Positions 35,914 through 44,495 of a DNA stretch of 64,000 nucleotides are shown one piece after another. The position numbers and the translations under genes were made by a program. How positions within the stretch are numbered: position 1 is the stretch's first letter; every line of letters begins with the position of its first letter. The notes beneath the pieces are model-generated. The model did no database searches. It was not told the origin of the DNA and was given only the letters and a program-made list of their open reading frames with translations. The stretch is from an uncultured Bacteroidales bacterium (lineage in GTDB: Bacteria; Bacteroidota; Bacteroidia; Bacteroidales; Paludibacteraceae): positions 186,001 to 250,000 of the forward strand of contig ONPG01000003.1 of assembly GCA_900319645.1 (NCBI GenBank), in the 5' to 3' direction.

Positions 35914-36687
35914 ATGAACATTCCTTCGCATAGTGAATTACAGAAAATCATGCGCCTTATGCGCTCGATAGTCTTTCCCGAGTACTATCCGAGCCGTGAT
36001 TTCTCAGACCAGATCCTCCGCGGTCTGCTCTATTCGCAACTTTCTACGGTCATGTGCCGTTCTTGCGGTCAATCGAACAGCGAGTGTGTGGGAGCTGTGG
36101 CAGATGCTTTTATCCAGGCATTGCCTGAGATCACGCGGCTTTTGCATACCGATGTAGAGGCGGCTTTGCACAACGATCCCGCCGTTTCTTCGCCCGCCGA
36201 GGTGATTCTCTGCTATCCGTTCGTGACCGCCCTGCTTCATCATCGTACAGCACATTGCCTTCTGCAACTCGGCGTGCCGCTGCTACCACGTATGTTGAGC
36301 GAGATGGCGCATAGCGAGACGGGAATTGACATCCATCCTGCTGCTACCATCGGCGAGTATTTCTGTATCGACCACGGAACAGGAGTGGTCATCGGCGAGA
36401 CTTCGGTTATCGGGAATCATGTGATGCTCTATCAAGGCGTGACACTCGGAGCGAAGAGTTTTACGTATGACGAAGAAGGCAAACCGATGAACGTGCCGCG
36501 TCATCCTATTTTGGAAGACCATGTGACGGTTTACTCCAACACGTCTATTCTCGGACGGGTGACCATCGGACACGACACCATCATCGGCGGTAACATATGG
36601 CTGACGCACAGCGTACCGCCTCATTCACGCGTATTGCAACAGAAAGCCGTAGAGGCTCCATCGTTTGCCGAAGGCGAAGGCATATAA
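35914..36687 (+). CDS. cysE: Serine O-acetyltransferase (EpsC type)
   Basis: 257-residue hexapeptide-repeat acetyltransferase supplying O-acetylserine to CysK. Helical N-terminal domain, then the left-handed beta helix: MLSEMAHSETGIDIHPAATI, IDHGTGVVIGETSVIGNHV, YQGVTLGAKS, HPILEDHVTVYSNTSILGRV and IGGNIWLTHSVPP. It resembles the longer EpsC/plant-like serine acetyltransferases rather than short CysE. The C-terminus is not the classic Gly-Ile peptide for CysK binding, although the last two residues are GI. Co-transcribed with cysK. Confidence 0.92.
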   Translation: MNIPSHSELQKIMRLMRSIVFPEYYPSRDFSDQILRGLLYSQLSTVMCRSCGQSNSECVGAVADAFIQALPEITRLLHTDVEAALHNDPAVSSPAEVILCYPFVTALLHHRTAHCLLQLGVPLLPRMLSEMAHSETGIDIHPAATIGEYFCIDHGTGVVIGETSVIGNHVMLYQGVTLGAKSFTYDEEGKPMNVPRHPILEDHVTVYSNTSILGRVTIGHDTIIGGNIWLTHSVPPHSRVLQQKAVEAPSFAEGEGI

Positions 36688-36715
36688 ACAGACAAAACTT
36701 ATTCCATCAAACAAT

Positions 36716-37138
36716 ATGACCAAACAACAGAAACGTGATTACCTATATATGCGCATGGCGCGCACATGGGCAGAAAACAGTTACTGCGTGCGCCGCAAAG
36801 TGGGTGCATTGTTAGTGAAAGACCAGATGATAATATCTGACGGCTATAACGGTACGCCTTCGGGTTTTGAGAATATCTGCGAGGACGAGAACAACGTGAG
36901 CAAACCCTATGTGCTGCATGCCGAAGCGAACGCTTTAACCAAAGTGGCCCGCTCCAACAACAGTTCGGATGGCGCAACCCTTTACGTGACCGCCAGCCCT
37001 TGCCTGGAGTGCTCCAAACTGATTATCCAGTCGGGTATCAAGCGCGTGGTTTATGGCGAGGAATACCGTCTCATGGACGGCGTGGAACTGCTCAAGCGCG
37101 CAGGAGTGGAAGTAGAACTATTGGAAAGTGAAAGTTGA
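36716..37138 (+). CDS. dCMP deaminase (ComEB family)
   Basis: 140 residues from ATG 36716, a zinc-dependent cytidine/deoxycytidylate deaminase that makes dUMP for thymidylate synthesis. Zinc and catalytic motif HAEANAL, second zinc motif SPCLECSKLIIQSG; N-terminal YLYMRMARTWAENSYCVRRK and VGALLVKDQMIISDGYNGTP are typical. An earlier in-frame ATG (36665) lies inside the upstream gene and is less likely. It starts 28 bp after cysE on the same strand, so it is probably part of the same transcript. The downstream spacer carries the GTTCGAGCARAGCGAG motif. Confidence 0.93.
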   Translation: MTKQQKRDYLYMRMARTWAENSYCVRRKVGALLVKDQMIISDGYNGTPSGFENICEDENNVSKPYVLHAEANALTKVARSNNSSDGATLYVTASPCLECSKLIIQSGIKRVVYGEEYRLMDGVELLKRAGVEVELLESES

Positions 37139-37140
37139 AA

Positions 37141-37163
37141 TAATCGTTCGAGCAGAGCGAGAT
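37141..37163. repeat. ATCGTTCGAGCAGAGCGAGATAA motif
   Basis: Second copy, with one mismatch, of the motif at 13089-13111. It is followed by AAAACTGAAAA-type A-rich sequence before ctpA. Confidence 0.75.
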
Positions 37164-37199
37164 AAGAAAACTGAAAAATTAAAATTGTAAGTTGAAAGG

Positions 37200-38807
37200 A
37201 TGAAGAAATATTTATTACCTGTTTTGACCGTTGTAGGCATGGGGTTGGGAATCCTGATCGGTTCGGCACTAACCCAGAATGCCAATGCCCAGCGGATCAC
37301 GTTCCGCAACGGATCGTGGAACATCGAGACATCCAAAGTGGATCGTCTGCTTCAACTCATGGAGACCGCCTATGTCGATAGCCTCAACATAGACAGCATC
37401 ACAGACGAGGCGATGACCGATCTTGTTCAGAAACTGGATCCCCACTCGGCATACATTCCGAAAGAGGACTTGGAGATGGTCAATTCCGAGCTCTCGGGTT
37501 CGTTCTCGGGCATCGGCGTGCAGTTTACGATCCAGCAAGATACGATCCGTATTATTGCCGTCATAGCCGGCGGTCCGAGCGAAGGCGTCGGCGTGCTGGC
37601 TGGCGACAAGATCATTACCGTGGATGACAGCCTGTTTGTGGGCAAGAAAATCAACAACGAGAAAGTCATGCGGACGTTGCGGGGCGAGAAAGGGACCAAG
37701 GTCAAATTGGGTATCCAGCGTGCCGGGACAGCAGAGTTGCTCTATTACACCATCACCCGTGGTGACATCCCTGTTAATTCGGTCGATGCCAAGTTCATCA
37801 TCGACAAAAGTCCGAAGACCAAAATCGGTTTCGTGCGGGTCAATAAGTTCGGCGAGACCACTTATCGCGAGTTCATTACGGCTCTGGCGGAGTTGAAGGC
37901 GAAAGGCGCGACGAGTTATATTGTCGATCTGAGGGAGAACTCAGGAGGCTACATGGAGCAAGCTATCCGTATGGCGAATGAGTTTTTGGACCGAGGCGAC
38001 CTTATTGTGTATGCCGAAGGCCGTGCTTATCCGCGTTACGAAGCGGCCGCTAACGGAGCCGGACGATTCAGGGACGTGCCTCTGGTCGTATTGATAGACG
38101 ATTTCTCGGCTTCGGCAAGCGAGATCTTCTCCGGAGCCATGCAGGATAATGACCGTGCACAGATTGTAGGCCGTCGCTCGTTCGGCAAAGGTCTGGTACA
38201 ACAACAGATGCCCTTCGCCGACGGAAGCGCTATCCGTCTGACCGTAGCACGCTATTACACGCCGTCGGGACGTTGCATCCAGAAGCCCTATACGCTCGGC
38301 GATCAGGAGGATTACCAAAAGGAACTATTGGAGCGATTTGATCACGGAGAGTTCTATTCCGCCGATTCCGTTCATTTCTCCGACACGACCGCCTATTACA
38401 CCAAGTCGGGCAGAATAGTACGCGGAGGAGGAGGAATCATGCCGGATATTTTTGTGGGACGTGACACGACGCTCAATACCCCGTGGTACAACCGTTGCGT
38501 GAACCTGGCTATCACATACCAGTTTGCTTACCGCTATACCGATGCCCACCGCAAGCAACTGAGCCAATACAAGGACTGGAAGAGTATGGAGCAATATCTC
38601 AACCGTCAAAACATCTTGCGTGAGTTTGTTGATTTTGCGGAGGAGAAAGGGATTGAGCCTAATGAGAAAGAGATACAGAAGTCCAAGCCGCTGATGATGC
38701 GCCTTCTGAATGCGTATATCGTACGCAACATATTGGGTGACGAAGGCTTCTTCCCTCTCTTTGAGCGCGACGACGAGATCACCAAGAAAGCAATCGAGAT
38801 ACTATGA
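37200..38807 (+). CDS. ctpA: C-terminal processing (tail-specific) protease, S41 family
   Basis: 535-residue periplasmic protease anchored or exported by an N-terminal hydrophobic segment (LLPVLTVVGMGLGILIGSALT). Order: helical N-domain (DPHSAYIPKEDLEMVNSELSG), PDZ domain (GIGVQFTIQQDTIRIIAVIA, GDKIITVDD), then the S41 core, with the Ser in IDDFSASASEIFSGAMQDND and the Lys in GRRSFGKGLVQQQMPFADGS, plus VARYYTPSGRCIQKPY. The catalytic Ser/Lys pair is intact. Its end overlaps the ATG of the DUF4874/DUF4832 gene (ATGA), so the two are translationally coupled. Confidence 0.93.
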   Translation: MKKYLLPVLTVVGMGLGILIGSALTQNANAQRITFRNGSWNIETSKVDRLLQLMETAYVDSLNIDSITDEAMTDLVQKLDPHSAYIPKEDLEMVNSELSGSFSGIGVQFTIQQDTIRIIAVIAGGPSEGVGVLAGDKIITVDDSLFVGKKINNEKVMRTLRGEKGTKVKLGIQRAGTAELLYYTITRGDIPVNSVDAKFIIDKSPKTKIGFVRVNKFGETTYREFITALAELKAKGATSYIVDLRENSGGYMEQAIRMANEFLDRGDLIVYAEGRAYPRYEAAANGAGRFRDVPLVVLIDDFSASASEIFSGAMQDNDRAQIVGRRSFGKGLVQQQMPFADGSAIRLTVARYYTPSGRCIQKPYTLGDQEDYQKELLERFDHGEFYSADSVHFSDTTAYYTKSGRIVRGGGGIMPDIFVGRDTTLNTPWYNRCVNLAITYQFAYRYTDAHRKQLSQYKDWKSMEQYLNRQNILREFVDFAEEKGIEPNEKEIQKSKPLMMRLLNAYIVRNILGDEGFFPLFERDDEITKKAIEIL

Positions 38808-40759
38808 AACGTTTATTCTTCACAATGACCGTCCTGTTTTTGGCAGGGGCATTGACTGCAGGAACCGTGAACTACACGGCAGACGACTCAACTATTTTCC
38901 CGAATCCGGAGCGGGGATTCATCACCATGCTCACCGGGCATCTGTCCGCCCAGAGTCCTTATGCCGTCAAGGGTTCGGAGAGTGAACTGAGGGGCAAGCA
39001 ATCGAGCGAGAAGATGTCGATTGTGTTGGTTCATTACTATTTGGAGAATTTCCGCACGACCGCCCAACTGCCGGACGCCGTTCTGAACGGATTCGACGAA
39101 GACATGCAGGTGTTGCGCAATTTAGGCATGAAAGCGATTGTCCGTTTCTCCTATGCGGAAGGCACATACGGATCAGGCAAGAGCGAGTCCGCCAAAGACG
39201 CTTCGCTGGAGATCGTGCAGCAGCATCTGGCACAATACAAATCCCACTGGGAGTCCAATTCGGATGTGATCTTTGTCTTCCAAGCCGGTATCGTGGGAGC
39301 ATGGGGCGAGTGGTATTATTCGGACCATTTCGGCAACCAGACCAGCCATATGAACGATAGCCGCAGGGCACTTCTGGACACCTTGCTTCAAACGGTTCCT
39401 GAAGACCGTTGCATCCAGATCCGTACTCCGCTCTTCAAGACCGAGTATCTCGGGGATGCTACTCCTCTGAATGAGACCGAGGCGTATAGCGGTTCTCCGA
39501 AAGCCCGTCTGGCACATCATAATGACGCATTCCTCTATATGCCGGACAACATGGGCACGTATAGCGATACCACCAAACAGAAACCATATATTGCTCAGGA
39601 AACGCTCTATGTGCCTATAGGCGGCGAGACGAATATCGAGAGCACCTCTCAGGCCGCTACCGAGGCCTCGTATGACGTCACTATAGCCGAGATGAGCCGC
39701 CTCCATTGGACGTTTATCCAAAGCGGATTCTCGGAGACTGTAACGAATATGTGGCGTCAGAACGGTACGTTTGACGAACTCAACCGCCGGTTGGGTTATC
39801 GTCTGCAACTGGTAAGCGGCACGTATGGAGAAGAGGTTCCGCAGGGCGGTAAGTTATCCGTCAGTATGCAAATCCGCAATACCGGTTTTGCTCCTCTATA
39901 CAACAAACGGACCGCGTATATCGTTCTCAGGAACAGCAACTATTCCTATTCCCTGCCTCTCACGTCCGACCCTCGTACATGGCTGCCTAACGGCGTAGTG
40001 AGCACGGTAAGCGAGAACATCTCTATTCCCAAGAACATCCCAGCAGGCAGTTACCAGCTCTATCTCTATCTGCCCGATGCCTATTCGAGGCTGGAGGACG
40101 ATCCGCGGTATGCCGTACGTCTGGCTAACACAGGCGTGTGGGAGGAAAGTACCGGCATGAACGCCCTCCTTGCCGAGGTGGAAGTGACGGAGTCGTCCGA
40201 CCCGGAACCTGTGGATCCTGACGCTCCTGTTGTGCTGCCAGCCACACTCAACAAGAACAACGTAAAAGCCTATTCGGACAACATGACCTGGTACAACACG
40301 AACTATTTCGATTTCGGTCCGGAAGATGCCGAGAACATCGACCGTTGGGCGGAATGGGAAGTCGAGTTACGCTATCCGGGTAAGTATATTGTCTCTGCCA
40401 CGGGCTACTATCCGAATGGTCACCAGTGGGAGATCGTGCTTGTGAATACCCCCACTAAATACCAGCTTCCCGCCTCATGGGCAGAAGGCGTACAAACCGA
40501 GACAGGCGAAAGCACGTGGGACCTGAGCAGTTTCAGCAAAGGCACTTACACCCTGCGCGTACAAAATATCATGGAGTGGGGTCAGCCGAAACTCAAGAGT
40601 CTTACGCTCGAGTATGACGGCGAACTGCCTACCGATGTGGAAAGTACAGACCATCCCGTTCTCTCTCCGCGAACACAAAAAGTGCTGAAAGACCAGATGC
40701 TCTATATCCGTCAGGGAGACAAGACTTACACTCCTGACGGTCGTGAGATAGCAGAGTAA
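38804..40759 (+). CDS. Secreted DUF4874/DUF4832 protein with beta-sandwich module and T9SS-like tail
   Basis: 651 residues with a signal peptide (KRLFFTMTVLFLAGALTAG). The first ~200 residues match DUF4874 (IFPNPERGFI, MSIVLVHYYLENFRT, GMKAIVRFSYAEG, GAWGEWYYSDHFGN). DUF4832 follows to about 460, ending VRLANTGVWEESTGMN-ALLAEVEV. The two domains together form a glycosidase-like envelope protein of unknown activity. A C-terminal beta-sandwich (~475-610, WAEWEVELRYPGKYIVSATG) resembles carbohydrate-binding modules. The tail QKVLKDQMLYIRQGDKTYTP plus DGREIAE is of the short Bacteroidales cargo type. Coupled to ctpA. Likely acts on or binds a surface or environmental polysaccharide (inference). 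Confidence 0.82.
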   Translation: MKRLFFTMTVLFLAGALTAGTVNYTADDSTIFPNPERGFITMLTGHLSAQSPYAVKGSESELRGKQSSEKMSIVLVHYYLENFRTTAQLPDAVLNGFDEDMQVLRNLGMKAIVRFSYAEGTYGSGKSESAKDASLEIVQQHLAQYKSHWESNSDVIFVFQAGIVGAWGEWYYSDHFGNQTSHMNDSRRALLDTLLQTVPEDRCIQIRTPLFKTEYLGDATPLNETEAYSGSPKARLAHHNDAFLYMPDNMGTYSDTTKQKPYIAQETLYVPIGGETNIESTSQAATEASYDVTIAEMSRLHWTFIQSGFSETVTNMWRQNGTFDELNRRLGYRLQLVSGTYGEEVPQGGKLSVSMQIRNTGFAPLYNKRTAYIVLRNSNYSYSLPLTSDPRTWLPNGVVSTVSENISIPKNIPAGSYQLYLYLPDAYSRLEDDPRYAVRLANTGVWEESTGMNALLAEVEVTESSDPEPVDPDAPVVLPATLNKNNVKAYSDNMTWYNTNYFDFGPEDAENIDRWAEWEVELRYPGKYIVSATGYYPNGHQWEIVLVNTPTKYQLPASWAEGVQTETGESTWDLSSFSKGTYTLRVQNIMEWGQPKLKSLTLEYDGELPTDVESTDHPVLSPRTQKVLKDQMLYIRQGDKTYTPDGREIAE

Positions 40760-40798
40760 GGGAGACAGAATGACACAGATCGTATCGTCGGAACACAG

Positions 40799-40832
40799 AT
40801 CAGGCCCGCCGGTTGGCGAGCCTGATTTTTTG
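40799..40832 (+). terminator. Terminator after the DUF4874/DUF4832 gene
   Basis: ATCAGGC...GCCTGAT with an inner GCC/GGC, followed by a T-run. Confidence 0.9.
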
Positions 40833-40850
40833 CAAGTGTATAGACTTGGT

Positions 40851-42296
40851 TTATAGCGCCTTGAGGGCAGCCAGCACATAGCGATAGAATTTCTGCACAG
40901 TAGCGATATTCACACGCTCGTCCGGGCTATGCGGGTGCTCGATGGTCGGACCGAAGGAGATCATCTCCATTCCCTCGTATTTGCTACCGATGATGCCGCA
41001 CTCGAGTCCTGCGTGGATGATGACGATACGGGGCTCTTTGCCAAACTCCTTGATATAGGTCTGTTTCATCGTCGCGAGCAAGGAGCTCTTGAGGTTGGGT
41101 TTCCATCCCGGGTATGCACCGCTGAACTCCACTTCTGCTCCTGCGAGCGAGAAAGCGGACTGGATGATGGAAGCCAGTTCCTCTTTGCGGCTCTCGACGC
41201 TTGAGCGTGTCAAGCAGCAAACCGTCACTTTGCCTTCTTCCATGCTGATCATAGCGAGGTTGTTGCTGGTCTCGACGATGTCACGAGCCTCGGGAATGAC
41301 ACGATATACTCCGTGCGGACAGAGCGTAATGGCATGAATCAGGTAATCCTGCACGTCTTCGGGCATCTCTTTCTTGGGGCACTCGATTTCTTTGGCTGTG
41401 AAGCGTATGCCTCCGTCCACTCCGTCGTATTCGCTCAGCCAGAGGTCTTCGTAACGGTCCACGAGATCCTGCACGTCCTGATAGCTGTCCGCCGGGATGG
41501 TGATGACCGCTGCAGCCTCGCGCGGGATAGCGTTTCTAAGCGAACCGCCTTCTACATATGCCAGACGAGCCTCATAGTTGGCGACTGCGTCTTTGAGGAA
41601 ACGGAACAGCAGTTTGATAGCGTTAGCCCGTTGGAGATGGATGTCGCATCCCGAGTGTCCGCCTTTGCATCCTTTGAGTTCGACACGCAGGGCGATGTCG
41701 CCTTTCTCTGTCTCTACCTCGTTATAGGTAAAGGTGGCGTTCACGTCTATACCTCCCGCACAACCGACATAGAGTTCTCCTTCGGTCTCGCTGTCGAGGT
41801 TGAGCAGGTACTTGCCTTGCAGCCAACCGCTCTTGAGGTCGTTAGCGCCATACATACCTGTCTCTTCGTCAATCGTAAAGAACGCCTCCAAAGGCGGGTG
41901 AACGGCGTTTTTGTCTGCCAGGATAGCCATCGCCGTAGCCACACCTATTCCATTGTCCGCTCCGAGAGTTGTGCCGTCAGCTGTTACCCATTCGCCATTC
42001 TCCTCCACGTACGCCTGGATGGCATCTTTCTCAAAATCAAACTCTTTGTCGCAGTTCTTCTGGGGAACCATATCCATGTGTCCCTGGAGTATCACCCCCG
42101 GGTGGTTCTCCATTCCCGGCGAAGCCGGTTTGCGGATGAGCACGTTGCCGATTTCGTCCTGCAAAGTCTCCAAGCCGAGGCTCTTACCGTAGTTAACCAA
42201 GAAATCCGCAATCTCCTTGCGTTTGCCGCTCGGACGCGGAATCTGCGTGAGGTTGTAGAAACTCTCCCACAAGCCTTTAGGTTCCAAATTTTTCAT
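40851..42296 (-). CDS. pepD: Aminoacyl-histidine dipeptidase (M20 family)
   Basis: 481-residue di-zinc peptidase hydrolysing Xaa-His and other dipeptides. Metal and catalytic motifs: GHMDMVPQ, DGTTLGADNGIGVA, FTIDEETGMYGAN (catalytic Glu), NLDSETEGELYVGCAGG, HAGLECGIIGSKYEG and a final SFGPTIEHPHSPDERVNI. The length and domain order are typical. It lies 12 bp downstream of ansA on the same strand, so it is co-transcribed from the ansA promoter; both break down peptides or amino acids. Confidence 0.95.
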   Translation of the reverse strand: MKNLEPKGLWESFYNLTQIPRPSGKRKEIADFLVNYGKSLGLETLQDEIGNVLIRKPASPGMENHPGVILQGHMDMVPQKNCDKEFDFEKDAIQAYVEENGEWVTADGTTLGADNGIGVATAMAILADKNAVHPPLEAFFTIDEETGMYGANDLKSGWLQGKYLLNLDSETEGELYVGCAGGIDVNATFTYNEVETEKGDIALRVELKGCKGGHSGCDIHLQRANAIKLLFRFLKDAVANYEARLAYVEGGSLRNAIPREAAAVITIPADSYQDVQDLVDRYEDLWLSEYDGVDGGIRFTAKEIECPKKEMPEDVQDYLIHAITLCPHGVYRVIPEARDIVETSNNLAMISMEEGKVTVCCLTRSSVESRKEELASIIQSAFSLAGAEVEFSGAYPGWKPNLKSSLLATMKQTYIKEFGKEPRIVIIHAGLECGIIGSKYEGMEMISFGPTIEHPHSPDERVNIATVQKFYRYVLAALKAL

Positions 42297-42308
42297 GTTA
42301 TACAGTAT

Positions 42309-43358
42309 TTAGTTGTTATCAATAGTGACTTCTCCGCAGAGGTCGGTCATCAGCAGTTTTTTCACCAAGGCGGGATTGTCGCCATGTTCTCCGAGGAGGT
42401 ACATCATTTTCGTGAGTAGCGCCTCGGTCGTTATGTCGTAGCCAGAGAGGACTCCGGCTTTCATCAGATTGAGCGAGACGGCATAGAGTCCCATCTCGAC
42501 CGAACCGGTATTGCATTGGGTTTTGTTGACGATGATGATGCCTTTGTCCACCGCTGCTTTGAGTTCGCGGTAGAGCCATTTGTCGCTGGGTGCATTTCCT
42601 GCTCCGAAAGTCTCCAAGACCAGCGCCCGCAATCCTTTGGTCCGCAACACAGCCCGCACGACAGATTGTTGGATACCGGGGAAGAGTTTCAGGACCGCCA
42701 CGTTCGGGTCATAGGCGGTATGCAAGTGCAGTTCGGCATTCACGTCGTTGTAATGAACCAGATGCGGCTGATAAGTGATATGCACTCCCGCTTTCGCCAG
42801 CGCAGGATAGTTATAGCTGTTGAAGGCGGAGAAATGCTCTGCATTCCTCTTGGTAGTCCGATTCGCCCGGAACAAACGGTCCTCGAAGAAGACGGTCACC
42901 TCGGGGACGATAGCATCTCCGTCTTCGTCCTGCGCCGCCGCAATCTCGATGGCGGTCATGAGGTTCTCCTTGGCATCACTACGGAGCACACCCACAGGTA
43001 GTTGCGAGCCTGTAAAGACAACCGGTTTGTTCAGACCTTCCAGCATAAAACTGAGTGCAGATGCCGAATAGCTCATCGTGTCTGTTCCGTGCAGGATGAC
43101 GAACCCGTCGTAGTCCTCATAGCGGTCATAGACCATTTGCGCCATTTGCGCCCATTTGTCGGGCCCTATATCCGAGGAATCGAAAAGCGGATTGAATGCC
43201 TCTATATCCACCTGAATCTCTCCGGCGAAGAGTTCGGGCATATAGGCTTTGAAGGTCTCCATGTCCGCCGGGACAAGTGCGCCGGACGACTTGTCACGTA
43301 CCATGGTGATGGTTCCTCCTGTTGAGATCAACAGCACTTTGTGTAATGTCTTACCCAT
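42309..43358 (-). CDS. ansA: Type I asparaginase
   Basis: 349 residues from ATG 43358. Hydrolyses asparagine to aspartate and ammonia. First catalytic Thr in LLISTGGTITMV, second in LHGTDTMSYSASALSFML, with FTGSQLPVG and SDAKENLMTAIEIA. No signal peptide, so it is the cytoplasmic type. ATG 43358 is preferred because a strong Shine-Dalgarno sequence (AAGGAGG, seven bases before it), rare in this window, precedes it. An in-frame ATG further upstream overlaps the promoter. pepD follows in the same transcript. Confidence 0.94.
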   Translation of the reverse strand: MGKTLHKVLLISTGGTITMVRDKSSGALVPADMETFKAYMPELFAGEIQVDIEAFNPLFDSSDIGPDKWAQMAQMVYDRYEDYDGFVILHGTDTMSYSASALSFMLEGLNKPVVFTGSQLPVGVLRSDAKENLMTAIEIAAAQDEDGDAIVPEVTVFFEDRLFRANRTTKRNAEHFSAFNSYNYPALAKAGVHITYQPHLVHYNDVNAELHLHTAYDPNVAVLKLFPGIQQSVVRAVLRTKGLRALVLETFGAGNAPSDKWLYRELKAAVDKGIIIVNKTQCNTGSVEMGLYAVSLNLMKAGVLSGYDITTEALLTKMMYLLGEHGDNPALVKKLLMTDLCGEVTIDNN

Positions 43359-43388
43359 AATTTTCCTCCTTTTCGGGCTTTTGCGGCG

Positions 43389-43419
43389 CAAAAGTACAAA
43401 AATATTTTCATATATGCAA
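43389..43419 (-). promoter_or_regulatory. Promoter for ansA-pepD
   Basis: Minus strand TTG at 43419 and TACTTTTG at 43396-43389, 23-nt offset; overlaps the opposing promoter. Confidence 0.75.
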
Positions 43420-43436
43420 ATTTTTTCGTACCTTTG
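43406..43436 (+). promoter_or_regulatory. Probable promoter for the response regulator
   Basis: TACCTTTG at 43429; the -33 position (43406) is TTT rather than TTG, so it is likely weaker than the others. Confidence 0.55.
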
Positions 43437-43480
43437 CACAAAATTAATTTATTATTTTCAATTTTCAACTTTCAATTCCC

Positions 43481-44146
43481 ATGTCCCGCCTTCTGATTAT
43501 CGATACCGACATCTCTCTTGCTACAGTCCTGAGCGATTATCTTACATCGCGCGGCTATCAGGCACAATTCCTCACGAGTGGCAAAGCCGCTTTGGCTGCC
43601 ATGGAGCAAAAGCCGTTTGATGTTGTGCTGACGGAGTTGCATGTGGACGGAATCAACGGTTTTGATCTTGTGCGCGAACTCAGGCGTCGCTATCCGCCTT
43701 TGCCCTTGATTGTACTCACGTCACGAATCGAACGCGAGTCGCAGATACGGGCTTTCAAGAACGGAGCGGATGATTATGTAACGAAACCGTTCTCGATGGA
43801 CATCCTCATCTGCAGGATTGAGGCTATTCTGCGCAGAATACGGCAGGATGAAGAGAACAGACAGCGTGTTTTTGACCTGAACGGGCACACTTTTGATGCC
43901 GTGCATGAGACTTTTGGCGGTCAGCATATGTCTTCCCGCGAAGCGGCTGTATTGCTGATGCTCTGCCGCAAGGAAGGCGAAGTGGTGGACAAACACCATA
44001 TACTCACGTCCATATGGAAGGAGGACAATACGTTCACGGCCCGCAGTCTGGGCGTGTTTATCCACCATTTGCGCCACTATCTGGAACCCGCCGGCTACCA
44101 TATAATTGCCGTACGCGGGCAGGGTTACAAGTTGATTCAGAACTAA
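43481..44146 (+). CDS. Orphan OmpR-family response regulator with altered phosphorylation site
   Basis: 221-residue DNA-binding regulator: receiver domain (1-120) plus winged helix (135-221, SSREAAVLLMLCRKEGEVV, SLGVFIHHLRHYLEP, IIAVRGQGYKLIQ). Aligning FDVVLTELHVDGINGF with the usual FDLxxLDxxMPxxDGF puts Glu52 where the phosphorylated Asp should be. The acidic pair near the N-terminus reads IIDTD, with Thr9 in place of the second acid. Thr80 and Lys102 (GADDYVTKPF) are kept. No histidine kinase gene is adjacent. It may be constitutively active or not phosphorylated. Own terminator (44183-44217). Confidence 0.9.
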   Translation: MSRLLIIDTDISLATVLSDYLTSRGYQAQFLTSGKAALAAMEQKPFDVVLTELHVDGINGFDLVRELRRRYPPLPLIVLTSRIERESQIRAFKNGADDYVTKPFSMDILICRIEAILRRIRQDEENRQRVFDLNGHTFDAVHETFGGQHMSSREAAVLLMLCRKEGEVVDKHHILTSIWKEDNTFTARSLGVFIHHLRHYLEPAGYHIIAVRGQGYKLIQN

Positions 44147-44182
44147 AAAATCGTTTTTCTGTCCTTTTTCGAGGCTGTTTAG

Positions 44183-44217
44183 CACCTTTTTCCACGTCGG
44201 AAAGAGGTGTTTTTTTG
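44183..44217 (+). terminator. Response-regulator terminator
   Basis: CACCTTTTTCC-ACGTC-GGAAAGAGGTG followed by eight T. Confidence 0.88.
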
Positions 44218-44254
44218 CGTTTTTATGCAGGTTTCAGGTCGGAATCGTCCCGCG

Positions 44255-44298
44255 AATCACGCTATAATAACGCTATAATCACGCTATAATCACGCTAT
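44255..44298. repeat. AATCAC 11-bp array, four units (between regulator and rpe)
   Basis: Same four units and same 3' flank TTTAACCAACAAA as 25267-25310. Confidence 0.95.
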
Positions 44299-44367
44299 TT
44301 TAACCAACAAATCAGCAAGCGGAAAGCGGAAAACGGAAAGGAGAAAAAAAATAATCGTGTTTTTTTC

Positions 44368-44398
44368 TTGCACATGTCAAAAAAATGTTGTACCTTTG
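44368..44398 (+). promoter_or_regulatory. Promoter for rpe
   Basis: TTG at 44368 and TACCTTTG at 44391, 23-nt offset. Confidence 0.77.
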
Positions 44399-44495
44399 CA
44401 GCATATTTCCGAAATGACGGGAACGGCAGAATGGCGGGAACGGATAAATGACGGAAAGGACAGAATGACGGACTTAAAAAACAATTGAATACCCT

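Larger units (their letters stand above)
44147..44495. other. Intergenic region between response regulator and rpe
   Basis: 349 bp with no credible gene. It contains the response-regulator terminator (44183-44217), the four-unit AATCAC 11-bp array (44255-44298), the rpe promoter (44368-44398) and an about four-unit 16-18-bp GAATGACGGGAACGGA array in the rpe leader (44411-44473). Confidence 0.8.
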
